Assembly: GCA_016710965.1 (NCBI GenBank)
Contig: JADJTW010000031.1
Location: 372,001-436,000 of the forward strand
From: Flavobacteriales bacterium
GTDB lineage: Bacteria; Bacteroidota; Bacteroidia; Flavobacteriales_F; PHOS-HE28
Length of the DNA stretch: 64,000 bases
Reading direction: 5' to 3'
The notes beneath the pieces were generated by a model. The model had not been told where the DNA came from and searched no databases. It saw only the letters and a list, made by a program, of their open reading frames with translations. The position numbers and the translations under genes are program-made. This document shows positions 33,411 to 41,769 of this stretch, piece by piece; the first letter of the stretch is position 1; every line of letters begins with the position of its first letter.

Positions 33411-34429
33411 CGCTGCTGCAGTAGGACCTCGATCATTGAGGAGAGCGTGTCCGCATCGGCGTTCCACGTGTCGCCGCCAGCAGCGTCGGGCGCCACAAGC
33501 CGCGCGCACAGCGGCGCGAACCGATCGGCGTCCACACTGGCCAGAAGCGGTTTCAGCGTATGCACAACGCGCACGGCCTTCTCGAAGTCGCCACGAGCAC
33601 GCGCCTCCTTGAACGTGGAGAGGCGTTCCGGCGCACTCCGCAGGAACATGCCCGCAGCGAGTGCATCGTCGGGCAAGCGCAAGGGTGCGGGAGCAACTTC
33701 GACCGGCGCGATCGGCGCAGGCGCGCTTGCTTGTGCGGCATCCGCCGGACGGTAGGTATTCCGCGGTTTCCGCAGCTCGGCGACCTCCGCCCGCAGTGCC
33801 TGCACTTCGGAGCGGAAGCGCTTGACGCGGCCACTGGAACGCAACAGGATGAAGATGATCACCACGAAAGCGACAAGCACCACGCCGATCAGACAGAAGA
33901 GCCATTGCTCGGCCGTGGCCTCCATGTGCGACTCCCGGTGCCGGGCCTTCCGAAGCTCTTCGTTCCAAGCGGCTTCCGAACTATCCCGCTTCGCCACAAG
34001 CTCCGCCCGCTGGCTGTCTTCGCGAGCGATGGATCGCAGCCGTTGCTCTTCCGATCGTGCCTCGACCAACACCGTGACATACGCCGCTTCTTTAAGCGCC
34101 CGGGCGTGCTTCCCAGCGCTGGCATAAGCTTCGACCAGTTGCTTGCGTGCGAGGATCTCCTCCTCCAACAGGGCCGCGCTCTGAGCGCCGGCAGCGGCAT
34201 CCTCCAGCAAACGCAACCGCTCCGCCGCACCCACTAACGGAGCAAGCTCCATGCGGGCCATGATGGATCCCCTCGGATCACCGATGGAATCCATCGCATG
34301 CATCCGCAACCGTTGGCCGATGACCACCTGCTTCAGGCTATCGCGCTGGGCCCGCGATTGCGCGTTCGCTGCCAGGGGAACGAACACCAGGGCGAAGAAC
34401 AGGGGTGTGAGGACCCGGAATGGATGCAT
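33407..34429 (-). CDS. Membrane protein with C-terminal HPt-like domain
   Basis: 340 aa. Signal peptide (ending AANAQ, 24), a helical periplasmic region with TPR-like heptads (about 30-170), one membrane span (about 177-196), a short cytoplasmic coiled coil (RFRSEVQALRAEVAELR), a Pro/Ala-rich linker (230-252) and a C-terminal helical bundle. The bundle contains VRVVHTLKPLLASVD; the H290-T-L-K context is that of histidine phosphotransfer (HPt) domains. No kinase or receiver domain is present here or next door. The layout suggests a membrane-anchored phosphotransfer or sensor accessory protein. The HPt call rests on one motif and the helical pattern. Confidence 0.65.
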   Translation of the reverse strand: MHPFRVLTPLFFALVFVPLAANAQSRAQRDSLKQVVIGQRLRMHAMDSIGDPRGSIMARMELAPLVGAAERLRLLEDAAAGAQSAALLEEEILARKQLVEAYASAGKHARALKEAAYVTVLVEARSEEQRLRSIAREDSQRAELVAKRDSSEAAWNEELRKARHRESHMEATAEQWLFCLIGVVLVAFVVIIFILLRSSGRVKRFRSEVQALRAEVAELRKPRNTYRPADAAQASAPAPIAPVEVAPAPLRLPDDALAAGMFLRSAPERLSTFKEARARGDFEKAVRVVHTLKPLLASVDADRFAPLCARLVAPDAAGGDTWNADADTLSSMIEVLLQQR

Positions 34430-34457
34430 GCAGCGAAGCTATTGCCGGGAGAACGCC

Positions 34458-35711
34458 CTACTTCAGCACGAAGCGTGCGGTATTCCGGCTGCGTTGTTCG
34501 ATCAGCACTTCCTTCCCTGCGGTGAGCTTGTGAAGGGTCGGTTCGTCGAAGTGGCGAACGGTCACCAGCTCGCAACCGTCGTTGTACCGCACCTCGTAAC
34601 CCCTGCGCAGTTCCTCGATGAGTTCGCGCGAGCGTGGTGAATCGTCCACCACCACGCTGAAGGCCACGGCGCTGTTCTGCATGAGATCGATGCGCACATT
34701 GCGCTGCGCGAAGAGCCAGAAGATGCCACTGAGGTTCTCCTCGACGATGAAACTGAGGTCGCGGGGGGTGATGCTGATGAGCAACTGGCCGGGCTTGACG
34801 ATGAAGGAGGGGATCAGGGAATCATTCTCGTTGCGGTCGTCGATGATGCTGCCCGGTGCGGTCAGGTCCATGAACGAGCGCACATAGAGCGGGATGTGCT
34901 TCTTCTGTAACGGCTGCAAGGTGCGCGGGTGGATCACGCTAGCCCCGAAGTAACTGAGCTCGATGGCCTCGCGGTAGCTGATGTGGGAGAGCAGCTTGGT
35001 ATCGGGGAAGCGCTTCGGGTCCGCACTGAACATGCCGGGCACGTCCTTCCAGATCGTCACGCTCTCGGCATCGAGCAGGTAGGCGAAGAGGGCGGCGGAA
35101 AAATCGGAGCCTTCGCGGCCAAGGGTGGTCGTGTCCCCATCTGGAGAGGAACCGATGAAGCCCTGGGTGACGATGCGCTTCGGGACGCCTGCGACCTCAT
35201 CGAGCAAACCGACTGCCCGGCGCTCAGAGAGGTCCCAGTCCACACGCGCAGTCCGGTAGGTGCCATCCGTGCGTACGATGGTGCGGGCATCCACCCATGT
35301 GTTGGCAAGGCCAACGTGCTTCAAGTGCGCGCTAACGATGAGGGTGCTCCACAGCTCGCCTTGGGAAACGATCTGATCGTACTCTCTATCGGGAGAGCCC
35401 GAAGGCTTCCCCTTCAAGCGGGCATTGAGCTTGTCGAAGTGGAGCACCAGCTCCGCCGCAGCGGCCACATCATCGGGCGCGACCTCGGCGAGTATGGACA
35501 AGTGGGCGGCCCGCAATACTTCCAAGCGTTCATCCGCCGGCTTCTTCTCGACGTACGCCCATACGATCTCCTCCAGCGCGTTGGTCGTCTTGCCCATCGC
35601 GCTCACCACGATCAGCAGGTCGTCATCGGGGGAATGCGATAGCACTTTCGCCACGTTGCGCACGCCCGCCGCGTCCTTCACGCTGGCACCACCGAATTTG
35701 AAGACCTTCAT
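34458..35711 (-). CDS. lysC: Aspartate kinase
   Basis: 417 aa monofunctional aspartokinase, first step of lysine, threonine and methionine synthesis. Seen: KFGGASV (4-10), SAMGKTTN, TLGREGSDFSAALFA, VTIWKDVPGMFSADPK, SYREAIELSYFGASVIHP, and a C-terminal ACT region (LLISITPRDLSFIVEE, VRIDLMQNSAVAFSVVVDD). No fused homoserine dehydrogenase follows. The ATG overlaps the stop of the acetyltransferase gene as ATGA. Confidence 0.94.
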   Translation of the reverse strand: MKVFKFGGASVKDAAGVRNVAKVLSHSPDDDLLIVVSAMGKTTNALEEIVWAYVEKKPADERLEVLRAAHLSILAEVAPDDVAAAAELVLHFDKLNARLKGKPSGSPDREYDQIVSQGELWSTLIVSAHLKHVGLANTWVDARTIVRTDGTYRTARVDWDLSERRAVGLLDEVAGVPKRIVTQGFIGSSPDGDTTTLGREGSDFSAALFAYLLDAESVTIWKDVPGMFSADPKRFPDTKLLSHISYREAIELSYFGASVIHPRTLQPLQKKHIPLYVRSFMDLTAPGSIIDDRNENDSLIPSFIVKPGQLLISITPRDLSFIVEENLSGIFWLFAQRNVRIDLMQNSAVAFSVVVDDSPRSRELIEELRRGYEVRYNDGCELVTVRHFDEPTLHKLTAGKEVLIEQRSRNTARFVLK

Positions 35712-36184
35712 AGCGCGGCCAAGTTCTTCAATTGGTCCAGCTCAAGCGATCCATTCAGCCATTCCTTGGAATAGCTCGCACCGAAGCGGTCATAGAACCG
35801 GATGGCGTCCACGTTCCAATCGAGCACCTGCCAAAGCATGCCGCTGTAGTTCTGCCCGACAGCATAACGAGCGCATTCCAAGAAGAGCTTCTCTCCGATC
35901 CGCTTCCCACGTGCCGCGTCCGTAACGATGATGTCCTCGAGATAGAGGCGCCGGCCCTTCCAGGTCGAGTAACGCTCGTAGCATACCGCCATACCCTGGA
36001 TCGCTCCCTCGACCTCGGCCACCCAACCCACCCACACGGGATGGTCGCCAAAGCCGGCTTCGAGCATATGCTGTCCGGTGACAGTGACCTCATCGGGTGC
36101 GCGCTCGAAGGCCGCAAGCTCCTTCACCAGTTCGAGCATGCGCGGCACATCGCGGGCCTCGGCCCTTCGAACGACAACCTCCAT
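35708..36184 (-). CDS. GNAT-family N-acetyltransferase
   Basis: 158 aa. Starts MEVVVRRAEARDVPRMLEL and holds the acetyl-CoA loop DAARGKRIGEKLF (motif A, RxxGxG/A type), then YDRFGASYSKEWL at the C-terminus. It resembles diamine (spermidine/thialysine) acetyltransferases in length and in the FYDRFGA ending, but the acceptor is not certain. Coupled to lysC by ATGA. The frame is open 20 codons upstream, but homologues start near MEVVVRRA. TTCTTTG, five bases before this start, is a weak -7 candidate. Confidence 0.82.
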   Translation of the reverse strand: MEVVVRRAEARDVPRMLELVKELAAFERAPDEVTVTGQHMLEAGFGDHPVWVGWVAEVEGAIQGMAVCYERYSTWKGRRLYLEDIIVTDAARGKRIGEKLFLECARYAVGQNYSGMLWQVLDWNVDAIRFYDRFGASYSKEWLNGSLELDQLKNLAAL

Positions 36185-36205
36185 GCGCACAAAGAAAGCA
36201 GCGCC

Positions 36206-36214
36206 CATCTTTGC
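36206..36214 (+). promoter_or_regulatory. Candidate -7 box of fbp
   Basis: CATCTTTGC, one base away from TAnnTTTGC, 41 bases before the fbp ATG in the divergent gap with the acetyltransferase gene. Confidence 0.4.
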
Positions 36215-36255
36215 AGCGCGATCCGCGATCCGGGTGCGCCGCAAGAAGAACTGAC

Positions 36256-37218
36256 ATGGCCGACATCAAAACCCTCTCTGAGTTCATTGTTGAACGCCAA
36301 TCGGACTTCCCCGGCTCAACCGGCGACCTCAGCGCACTGCTGACCGCCATTCGCCTTGCGGGCAAGATCGTGAGCCGCGAGGCCAACAAGGCCGGCCTTC
36401 TGGCCGACATTCTCGGGGCAGCAGGCAGTGAGAACGTGCAGGGCGAAGCGCAGCAGAAGCTGGACGTGTACGCCAACAACCTCTTCATCCGCATGATGCG
36501 CACGCAGGGCACGGTGTGCGCGGTGGCCAGCGAGGAGAACGACGACATCGTACACTTCGACAATGGTGGCAAATACGTGGTGGCCATGGATCCGCTCGAT
36601 GGCAGCAGCAACATCGATGTGAACGTGAGCATCGGCACCATCTTCAGCATCTATCGCCGGATCAGCACCGGTCCGAAAGCCACCATGGAGGACTTCATGC
36701 AGCCAGGCAGCGCACAGGTGGCGGCCGGCTATATCGTATACGGCAGCAGCACCATGCTCGTGTACACCACCGGCCATGGCGTGAACGGCTTCACGCTAGA
36801 TCCCAGCATCGGCACCTTCTGCCTCAGCCATCCGAACATCACCACGCCGCAGGAAGGCAGCATCTACTCGGTGAACGAGGGCAACTACTATGAGTTCTCT
36901 GATGGCGTTCGCAATTACATCGACGACTGCAAGCGCCAGAAGATGAGCGCGCGATACATCGGCAGCCTTGTGGCAGACTTCCACCGCAACCTGCTCAAGG
37001 GCGGTATTTACTTCTACCCCGCAACGGCCAAAGCACCGAAAGGCAAATTGCGACTGCTCTACGAGGCCAATACCCTGGCCCTTATCGTGGAGCAAGCAGG
37101 AGGCATGGCCACGGATGGCACAACGCGCATCCTGGACCTGAAGCCCACTGAACTGCACCAGCGCTGCCCCTTGTTCATCGGCAGCAAGGGCATGGTGCAA
37201 AAGGCGATGAGGTCATGA
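36256..37218 (+). CDS. fbp: Fructose-1,6-bisphosphatase class I
   Basis: 320 aa, gluconeogenic, cytosolic. Metal-site motifs SEEND (about 92-96) and DPLDGSSNIDVNVSIGTIF (from 112) are intact, as is the sugar-phosphate region ARYIGSLVADFHRNLLKGGI and the late LLYEANTLALIVEQAGG. The start MADIKTLSEFIVERQ is chosen because the 53 codons open upstream run through the divergent promoter region. A strong intrinsic terminator follows at 37238-37270. Confidence 0.96.
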   Translation: MADIKTLSEFIVERQSDFPGSTGDLSALLTAIRLAGKIVSREANKAGLLADILGAAGSENVQGEAQQKLDVYANNLFIRMMRTQGTVCAVASEENDDIVHFDNGGKYVVAMDPLDGSSNIDVNVSIGTIFSIYRRISTGPKATMEDFMQPGSAQVAAGYIVYGSSTMLVYTTGHGVNGFTLDPSIGTFCLSHPNITTPQEGSIYSVNEGNYYEFSDGVRNYIDDCKRQKMSARYIGSLVADFHRNLLKGGIYFYPATAKAPKGKLRLLYEANTLALIVEQAGGMATDGTTRILDLKPTELHQRCPLFIGSKGMVQKAMRS

Positions 37219-37237
37219 TCGGGACAGCCCGGAACGA

Positions 37238-37270
37238 CGAAGCCCCGGCTTGCGCCGGGGCTTCGCTTTT
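37238..37270 (+). terminator. Rho-independent terminator of fbp
   Basis: A perfect 12-bp stem, CGAAGCCCCGGC (37238-37249) with GCCGGGGCTTCG (37254-37265), loop TTGC, followed by CTTTT. It lies 20 bases after the fbp stop codon and also ends before the convergent cold-shock gene. Confidence 0.88.
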
Positions 37271-37286
37271 AGCGTGAGGGTGATCC

Positions 37287-37478
37287 TCAGGCCTTCTCCA
37301 CGTTCACCGCGTTGAGGCCTTTGGGGCTTTGCTCCACTTCGTAGGTGACTTTGTCGCCTTCGTAGAGCGCAACACGGGTGCCGGTCTTATGAACGAAGAC
37401 GTCCTTGCCGCCTTCGTCGGGGGTGATGAAACCGAAACCTTTCTCCGTGTTGAAGAATTTCACTGTACCACTTGACAT
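37287..37478 (-). CDS. Cold-shock domain protein
   Basis: 63 aa single CSD, an RNA chaperone. MSSGTVKFFNTEKGFGFITPD contains RNP1 (KGFGFI), and DVFVH is RNP2. The ending SPKGLNAVNVEKA is typical of Bacteroidota CspA-like proteins. The frame is open 48 codons upstream, but the protein start is clear. The leader is long and holds TGCTTTTG flanked by CCCGG and CCGGG (37523-37540), a possible promoter or structured element. Convergent with fbp across the terminator. Confidence 0.93.
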   Translation of the reverse strand: MSSGTVKFFNTEKGFGFITPDEGGKDVFVHKTGTRVALYEGDKVTYEVEQSPKGLNAVNVEKA

Positions 37479-37841
37479 TACTTCTTGGAATTGTGTGACG
37501 GCGGTTGCCGCCACTTGTTGTTCCCGGCAAAAGCACCGGGGAGTGCGCGCAAGGTAGGTCGCGTCCGGTAAGTGGCCGACAATGGAGGTCGAAAAAGTCC
37601 GCTGTGGCTGCCAAAACATCACAAGGCAGCGGCTTTCAGGTCGGTGAGGCTACCTTTCGCCCTGCCTGGCCACGCTTCCAGGCGTCCGAAGATCCTGGAT
37701 GATCTTCCTTCCGGACATGGTTCCGGGAAAGGCAAGGCCCAAATGCCCTTCGCTGCTCATCCATCGCTCACGGCTCGGCCTACGAACGCGATTGCTATCG
37801 GGTGAGGCGTGTCCCGATGCATCGCAGCAGAACCCGCTGGC
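37479..37841. other. Intergenic region between cold-shock gene and CsbD-like gene
   Basis: 363 bases without a supportable gene. The left part is the cold-shock leader and promoter. At 37651-37658 the plus strand has TACCTTTC, a possible -7 box for the downstream genes but nearly 190 bases from their start. Short frames on both strands show no conserved pattern. No tRNA or terminator is visible. Confidence 0.5.
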
Positions 37842-38057
37842 ATGGAACCCCTACCCACAGACCCCGCCCCGCTCCTATTGGTGATTCCCTCCAATGCTTG
37901 GGGCCACAAGAAGATCAAGCTGAAGAACAAGTACGGCATCCTTTCGGAAGACGACCTTGCCTATGAACCCGGCAAGGAGGACGAACTGAGCGCCCGCCTG
38001 CAAGCCCGACTGAACCTGACAGCGGAGCAGTTGCACAAGATGATTAACGCGTTGTGA
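37842..38057 (+). CDS. Small CsbD-like stress protein
   Basis: 71 aa from the ATG at 37842 (82 aa from a GTG at 37809). The C-terminal two thirds, WGHKKIKLKNKYGILSEDDL then YEPGKEDELSARLQARL and TAEQLHKMI, matches the CsbD/YjbJ pattern of a K-rich helix, L(T/S)xDDLxxxxGKxxEL and a terminal helix. CsbD-like proteins are small general-stress proteins of unknown mechanism. The first 20 residues (EPLPTDPAPLLLVIPSNA) are unusual for the family. Its stop overlaps the GTG start of the desaturase gene (GTGA), so the two are co-translated. Confidence 0.62.
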   Translation: MEPLPTDPAPLLLVIPSNAWGHKKIKLKNKYGILSEDDLAYEPGKEDELSARLQARLNLTAEQLHKMINAL

Positions 38058-39142
38058 GCCGAACCATACCCATACCCCGCTATGTAGGCACCGGCCCGGC
38101 CAAGGCTTTCGGCGCCACGGTACGTTCCCGCGTTCATGCGTACTTCAAAGCGCAGGGCACCAGCATGAAAGCCGACGCCCGCATATGGCCCAAGGTGCTG
38201 GCTATGCTCGCCCTGTTCCTGGCACCGCTGGCAGTGATCCTGGTGGCCTCGCCACCGGCCTGGGCGGCCATGCTGCTGGCGGTGGCCATGGGCCTCGGCA
38301 TGGCCGGCATTGGCATGGGGGTGATGCATGATGGCCTGCACGGTGCTACCTCGAACAAGAATTGGGTGAACGAACTACTGGGCGGTACCATGTACCTGCT
38401 GGGCAGCGACGCCTTCACGTGGAAATTGCAACACAACGGTGCGCACCATACGCACACCAATGTGGATGTGATCGATCAGGACATCGACCCACCCGAGCTG
38501 CTGCGCTTCAGCGAGCATGCGCCCTTGAAGCGGGTGCATCGATTCCAATTCATCTACTCGTTCTTCTTCTATGGGCTGCTCACCATCGTAAAGCTGGGCA
38601 ATGACTTCTTCTCACTGGCGCGCGCCGCACGCGATCCGCAGCACCAGGACCGCGACTTCAGGCTACGCTTCGCTGCCATGGTCGGAGTGAAGACCCTGCA
38701 CCTGTTCGCATTCGTGGGGCTGCCGCTGCTCCTGACTTCGTTGTTGTGGTGGCAGGTGCTGCTGTGCTTCGTGATCATGCATTTCACCTGTGGGGTGGTG
38801 CTGGGCACGGTATTCCAGCTGGCTCATGTGGTCGAGGGGGCTCAACAGCCTGTTCCCGATACGGAGGGCGTGATCGCTACGGATTGGGCAGTGCATGAAT
38901 TGCTCACCACGGCCGATTTCGCGCCGCGCAACAAGTTCATCACGTGGTACACTGGCGGGCTGAACTTCCAGATCGAGCACCACCTCTTCCCCTACGTCTC
39001 GCACGTGCATTATCCGGCCATTGCGCCCATCGTGGCGCACGCTGCGGAGGAGTTCGACCTCCCCTACAACGTGCAGCGCACCACGCGCTCGGCCATCCGC
39101 TCGCATGTGCGACGGTTGAAGCAGTTAGGGGGCGTTCGTTGA
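38054..39142 (+). CDS. Membrane fatty-acid desaturase (linoleoyl-CoA desaturase-like)
   Basis: 362 aa di-iron membrane desaturase. The three histidine boxes are present: HDGLH (92-96), HNGAHH (127-132) and QIEHH near residue 310. Four membrane segments lie between about 46-90 and 170-255. The QxxHH third box places it with front-end acyl desaturases, which use ferredoxin or a separate cytochrome b5; no fused b5 domain is present. It introduces double bases into acyl chains and so adjusts membrane fluidity, which fits the cold-shock and stress genes beside it. GTG start, coupled to the preceding small gene. Confidence 0.9.
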   Translation: MSRTIPIPRYVGTGPAKAFGATVRSRVHAYFKAQGTSMKADARIWPKVLAMLALFLAPLAVILVASPPAWAAMLLAVAMGLGMAGIGMGVMHDGLHGATSNKNWVNELLGGTMYLLGSDAFTWKLQHNGAHHTHTNVDVIDQDIDPPELLRFSEHAPLKRVHRFQFIYSFFFYGLLTIVKLGNDFFSLARAARDPQHQDRDFRLRFAAMVGVKTLHLFAFVGLPLLLTSLLWWQVLLCFVIMHFTCGVVLGTVFQLAHVVEGAQQPVPDTEGVIATDWAVHELLTTADFAPRNKFITWYTGGLNFQIEHHLFPYVSHVHYPAIAPIVAHAAEEFDLPYNVQRTTRSAIRSHVRRLKQLGGVR

Positions 39143-39149
39143 GCGAAGC

Positions 39150-39347
39150 TCAGCCCTTGTCGGTCGAGCGCTTCTTGGGCACTGCTGGCTCGATCACTTC
39201 GGCTTCGGGGTAGCGCTCCTTCCATGACGCGAAGGATTTCATGCTCTTGAGAAGCACCACTGTCCGGGAGTTCAAGCGCACGCGTATGCAATCGGCATCG
39301 GCTGTTGCCGGCCGTGTGACGATGGGTTCCTTGCGATGGTAGCTCAT
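39150..39347 (-). CDS. Small conserved-looking hypothetical protein
   Basis: 65 aa from the ATG at 39347: MSYHRKEPIVTRPATADA, then a strand-rich core IRVRLNSRTVVLLKSMKSF and SWKERYPEAEVIEP, and a basic tail. The regular hydrophobic pattern suggests a real small folded protein, but I recognise no family. A longer frame to 39464 adds a compositionally different, Arg-rich stretch and is not preferred. Convergent with the desaturase gene, with an eight-base gap. Confidence 0.45.
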   Translation of the reverse strand: MSYHRKEPIVTRPATADADCIRVRLNSRTVVLLKSMKSFASWKERYPEAEVIEPAVPKKRSTDKG

Positions 39348-39627
39348 GAGCGACGGCTGCCCTTGTGTCCCACCCGCGGAACGGTTCGCCCTGCACCGGC
39401 GCAGGAAGGCTCGGGATGAACGATCGACCGGGTGGAGGCGCCGCGCCAGCTCTCGGAGAAGCACCGGTCAGCGACGCCGGGCATGGGTACAAGGTAGGCG
39501 CATTGCGGTGGTGTGCGACGCGCGTTGCACTGCAATCATCGCATTGGTGGAAGAACGCGGTCTATAGTATCGGCAGGTGCAGGATGTCCGCCTTGCCAGC
39601 ATACCTTCAGCGAACGATTCGGCAGGC
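39348..39627. other. Intergenic region before the cyclase gene
   Basis: 280 bases. Short plus-strand frames here are Arg-rich and look like antisense shadow. Near its end TACCTTCA (39602-39609) is a possible -7 box, 18 bases before the cyclase ATG. Nothing else is recognisable. Confidence 0.4.
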
Positions 39628-40784
39628 ATGATGCAATCGGGGCGAAGCAGCGAGGCGGTTGATATGCTGGCGACCCATGAGGTCTTCTGGCAATCCTACG
39701 CTGAACGCGACCTGGACAGGCGATTCTCGGTGTGCGCGAGCGCTGTCACCTTCTTCGGCACGGGACACCACGAGCACGCTATCGGTCGCGATCAGTACCG
39801 CGCCATGAACCAGAAGGGAGTTGAACAGTATCCCGATCACTTCTCCATCGAGTTCGCGTGGAAGCAAGCGCATGTGCTGAGCGACGCGGGATGGGTGGAG
39901 AGCGAATCGGTATGGACGAACAGGCGCACGACCATTGCGTGCGCGATACGATCAGGCTGACCACGGTGTTCCATTTCCGCGAGGGCAGGTGGTGGGTGGT
40001 GCACGTGCATGGCTCGGTGCCGGACCACAGGCTGCACGAGGGTGAATTCCTGATGCATGCCGGCCTGTGGGAAAGGAACAAGGAATTGGAGAAGCAGGTG
40101 CTGGAACGAACGCTGGAGCTGCGCCTGGAGAAGCTCCGGAGCGATGACCTGCTGCACAACATCCTTCCGCTGGAGGTGGCCGATGAACCGAAAGCTACCG
40201 GCAGCGCGCAAGCACGCCATTATCCGCAGGTGACCGTGGTGCTCACCGACTTCAAGGATTTCACGGGCATGGGCGCCACGCTGACCGCTCAGAAGCTGGT
40301 GCAAGAGCTGAACGAGTGCTTCACTGCCTTCGACCGGCTGCTGGAAGGGCGCCGCGTGGAGAAGATCAAGACGATGGGCGATGCGTACCTGGCCGTGGCG
40401 GGGTTGCCAACGGCGTACGATGGTCATGCGGAGGAAGCGTTGTCGCTAGCCCTGGACATGCGGGACTTCATGCTTGAGCGCAAACACCGTATGGGCCGGC
40501 GTACGTTCGATATCCGCATTGGCGTGCATACGGGCGAGGTGGTCGCGGGCATTGTTGGCATACGCAAGTTCGCCTACGACATCTGGGGCGACACTGTGAA
40601 CACGGCGGCACGCCTGGAACAGAACTGCCTCGAAGGCCATGTGAACATTTCGGCCACAACGCACGCGCTGGTGAAGGATCGCTTCCGTTGCACCTACCGT
40701 GGTGAGATCGACGCGAAGAACATGGGCAAGTTGAGGATGTACTTCGCTGAGCGGCTGCCGGAAACGGTCGTCCTTGTGAAGTAA
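39628..40784 (+). CDS. Class III adenylate cyclase with N-terminal NTF2-like domain, frameshifted
   Basis: An N-terminal SnoaL/NTF2-like domain (FWQSYAERDLDRRFS, FFGTGHHEHAIGRDQY, then WVVHVHGSVPDHR) is followed by a coiled-coil linker (ERNKELEKQVLERTLELRLE) and a class III catalytic domain. Both metal aspartates (VVLTDFKDFTGMG and KTMGDAYLAVAG), the adenine-specifying Lys/Asp (RKFAYDIWGD) and the transition-state Asn/Arg (NTAARLEQN) are present, so the catalytic part should make cAMP. The frame breaks at about 39940 inside the NTF2-like domain; one missing base near ACCATTGCG restores continuity. The start ATG is 39628 (or 39664). As written, the catalytic part is separated from its N-terminus. 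Confidence 0.82.
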
Positions 40785-41314
40785 TGGCCGCACTCACCAC
40801 CTACCTGCTTCTCTTCCGCGGCGTTGGCGGCCCCGTGCAACTACCCGTTACACAGCTACGCGCGGCCCTCACCAAAGCCGGATTCAAGAACGTCACCACA
40901 TACATCAATAGCGGTAACGCTTTGGCGCGCAGTGCGGTGTCGCGGAGGAGACTCTCGCAAGGTGGCGGAGATCTGCCGGAGAAATTCAATTACGGCGGCC
41001 CATCTTCGCTCCTACCGCTGCGGATGGGAGCGGTGTCAGATGATCTGGGCAAGGCGGAGGGCAAGCTGTGATGCCGTCTTGCTCAGGACCTCCCGAAGCC
41101 AGGGTAAAGCTCTTCGCAGCCTGCCAGCCTTAAGGGGCCACCCTCCAGTCGCTTCGGCCCTTACTACGTGTGCTACATCCACACGCCATATGGTTTCGGC
41201 ACGAGCAAGCTGGCCGCGAAGTTCGACAAGGGCATTGGCGTGGTGAACACCGCGCGCAACTGGAACACGGTGCTGAAGATGCACGAGCTGGCGCAGGGCT
41301 TGGAGGGAAAGTAG
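40784..41314 (+). pseudogene. DUF1697 family protein, multiply frameshifted
   Basis: The opening residues (TYLLLFRGVGGPVQLP, LTKAGFKNVTTYINSGNAL) are typical of DUF1697, a small family of unknown function. Family-like pieces then occur in different frames: KVAEICRR, FNYGGP, DDLGKAEGKL, CDAVLL, and finally YYVCYIHTPYGFGTSKLAAK and NTARNWNTVLKMHELAQGL ending at the TAG 41312-41314. At least four indels separate them. That many breaks in 530 bases suggests a decayed gene, although an error-rich stretch of consensus cannot be excluded. The ATG overlaps the cyclase stop by one base (TAATG). Confidence 0.75.
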
Positions 41315-41769
41315 CAGCGAACGCCAGCCTACCTTTACCCCGTTCCCGAACCCGATGCCCCGAATCTGTGGCACCGGGTTTCAAAGGCCACTTGGAAACC
41401 CGACACCACCCTGCACAAGATCCATCGCACGTCACCTTTGAGCCAACCAGGTGACATCGAACTAACCAAGGCGGATGGACCGGGGTTTCGACAAGTTCAA
41501 CGTTGATCAAGATGAGGACACTATTGGTGTTTGGGTGGCCTTCAGCAGACCGATGAGGCGGTAAGGACTGTGCAAAAGGCGGCCCGAACAGGGCGTTTGA
41601 AGTGACAATGAAGGGTGATAAGCCTTCCAGCCGCGTTGGAACCCTCCTAAGCTCAGGGTCAAGTGGGCTGGTGCGCTGAGATGGGGGCTTGAGACTCCTT
41701 TCAAGGCTCGATTGGCTCAGAACGATTCTATCCAGCCAAGGATCGATCAAGTGTCCACCGGAAACCGAA
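41315..41769. other. Intergenic region upstream of mfd with repeat remnants
   Basis: 455 bases with no gene. An 8-bp inverted repeat, CGGGTTTC (41375-41382) with GAAACCCG (41395-41402), may be a weak hairpin after the DUF1697 remnant. TTTCGACAAGTTCAACG (from about 41486) and AAGCTCAGGGT (from about 41650) look like degenerate relatives of the CTTCGACAAGCTCAGGG repeat inserted in mfd at 42161-42184. Confidence 0.45.

Noticed and set aside
39346..39567. Plus-strand frame of 73 codons before the cyclase gene
   Set aside because: Very Arg-rich, no conserved pattern, overlaps the start of the small minus-strand gene.
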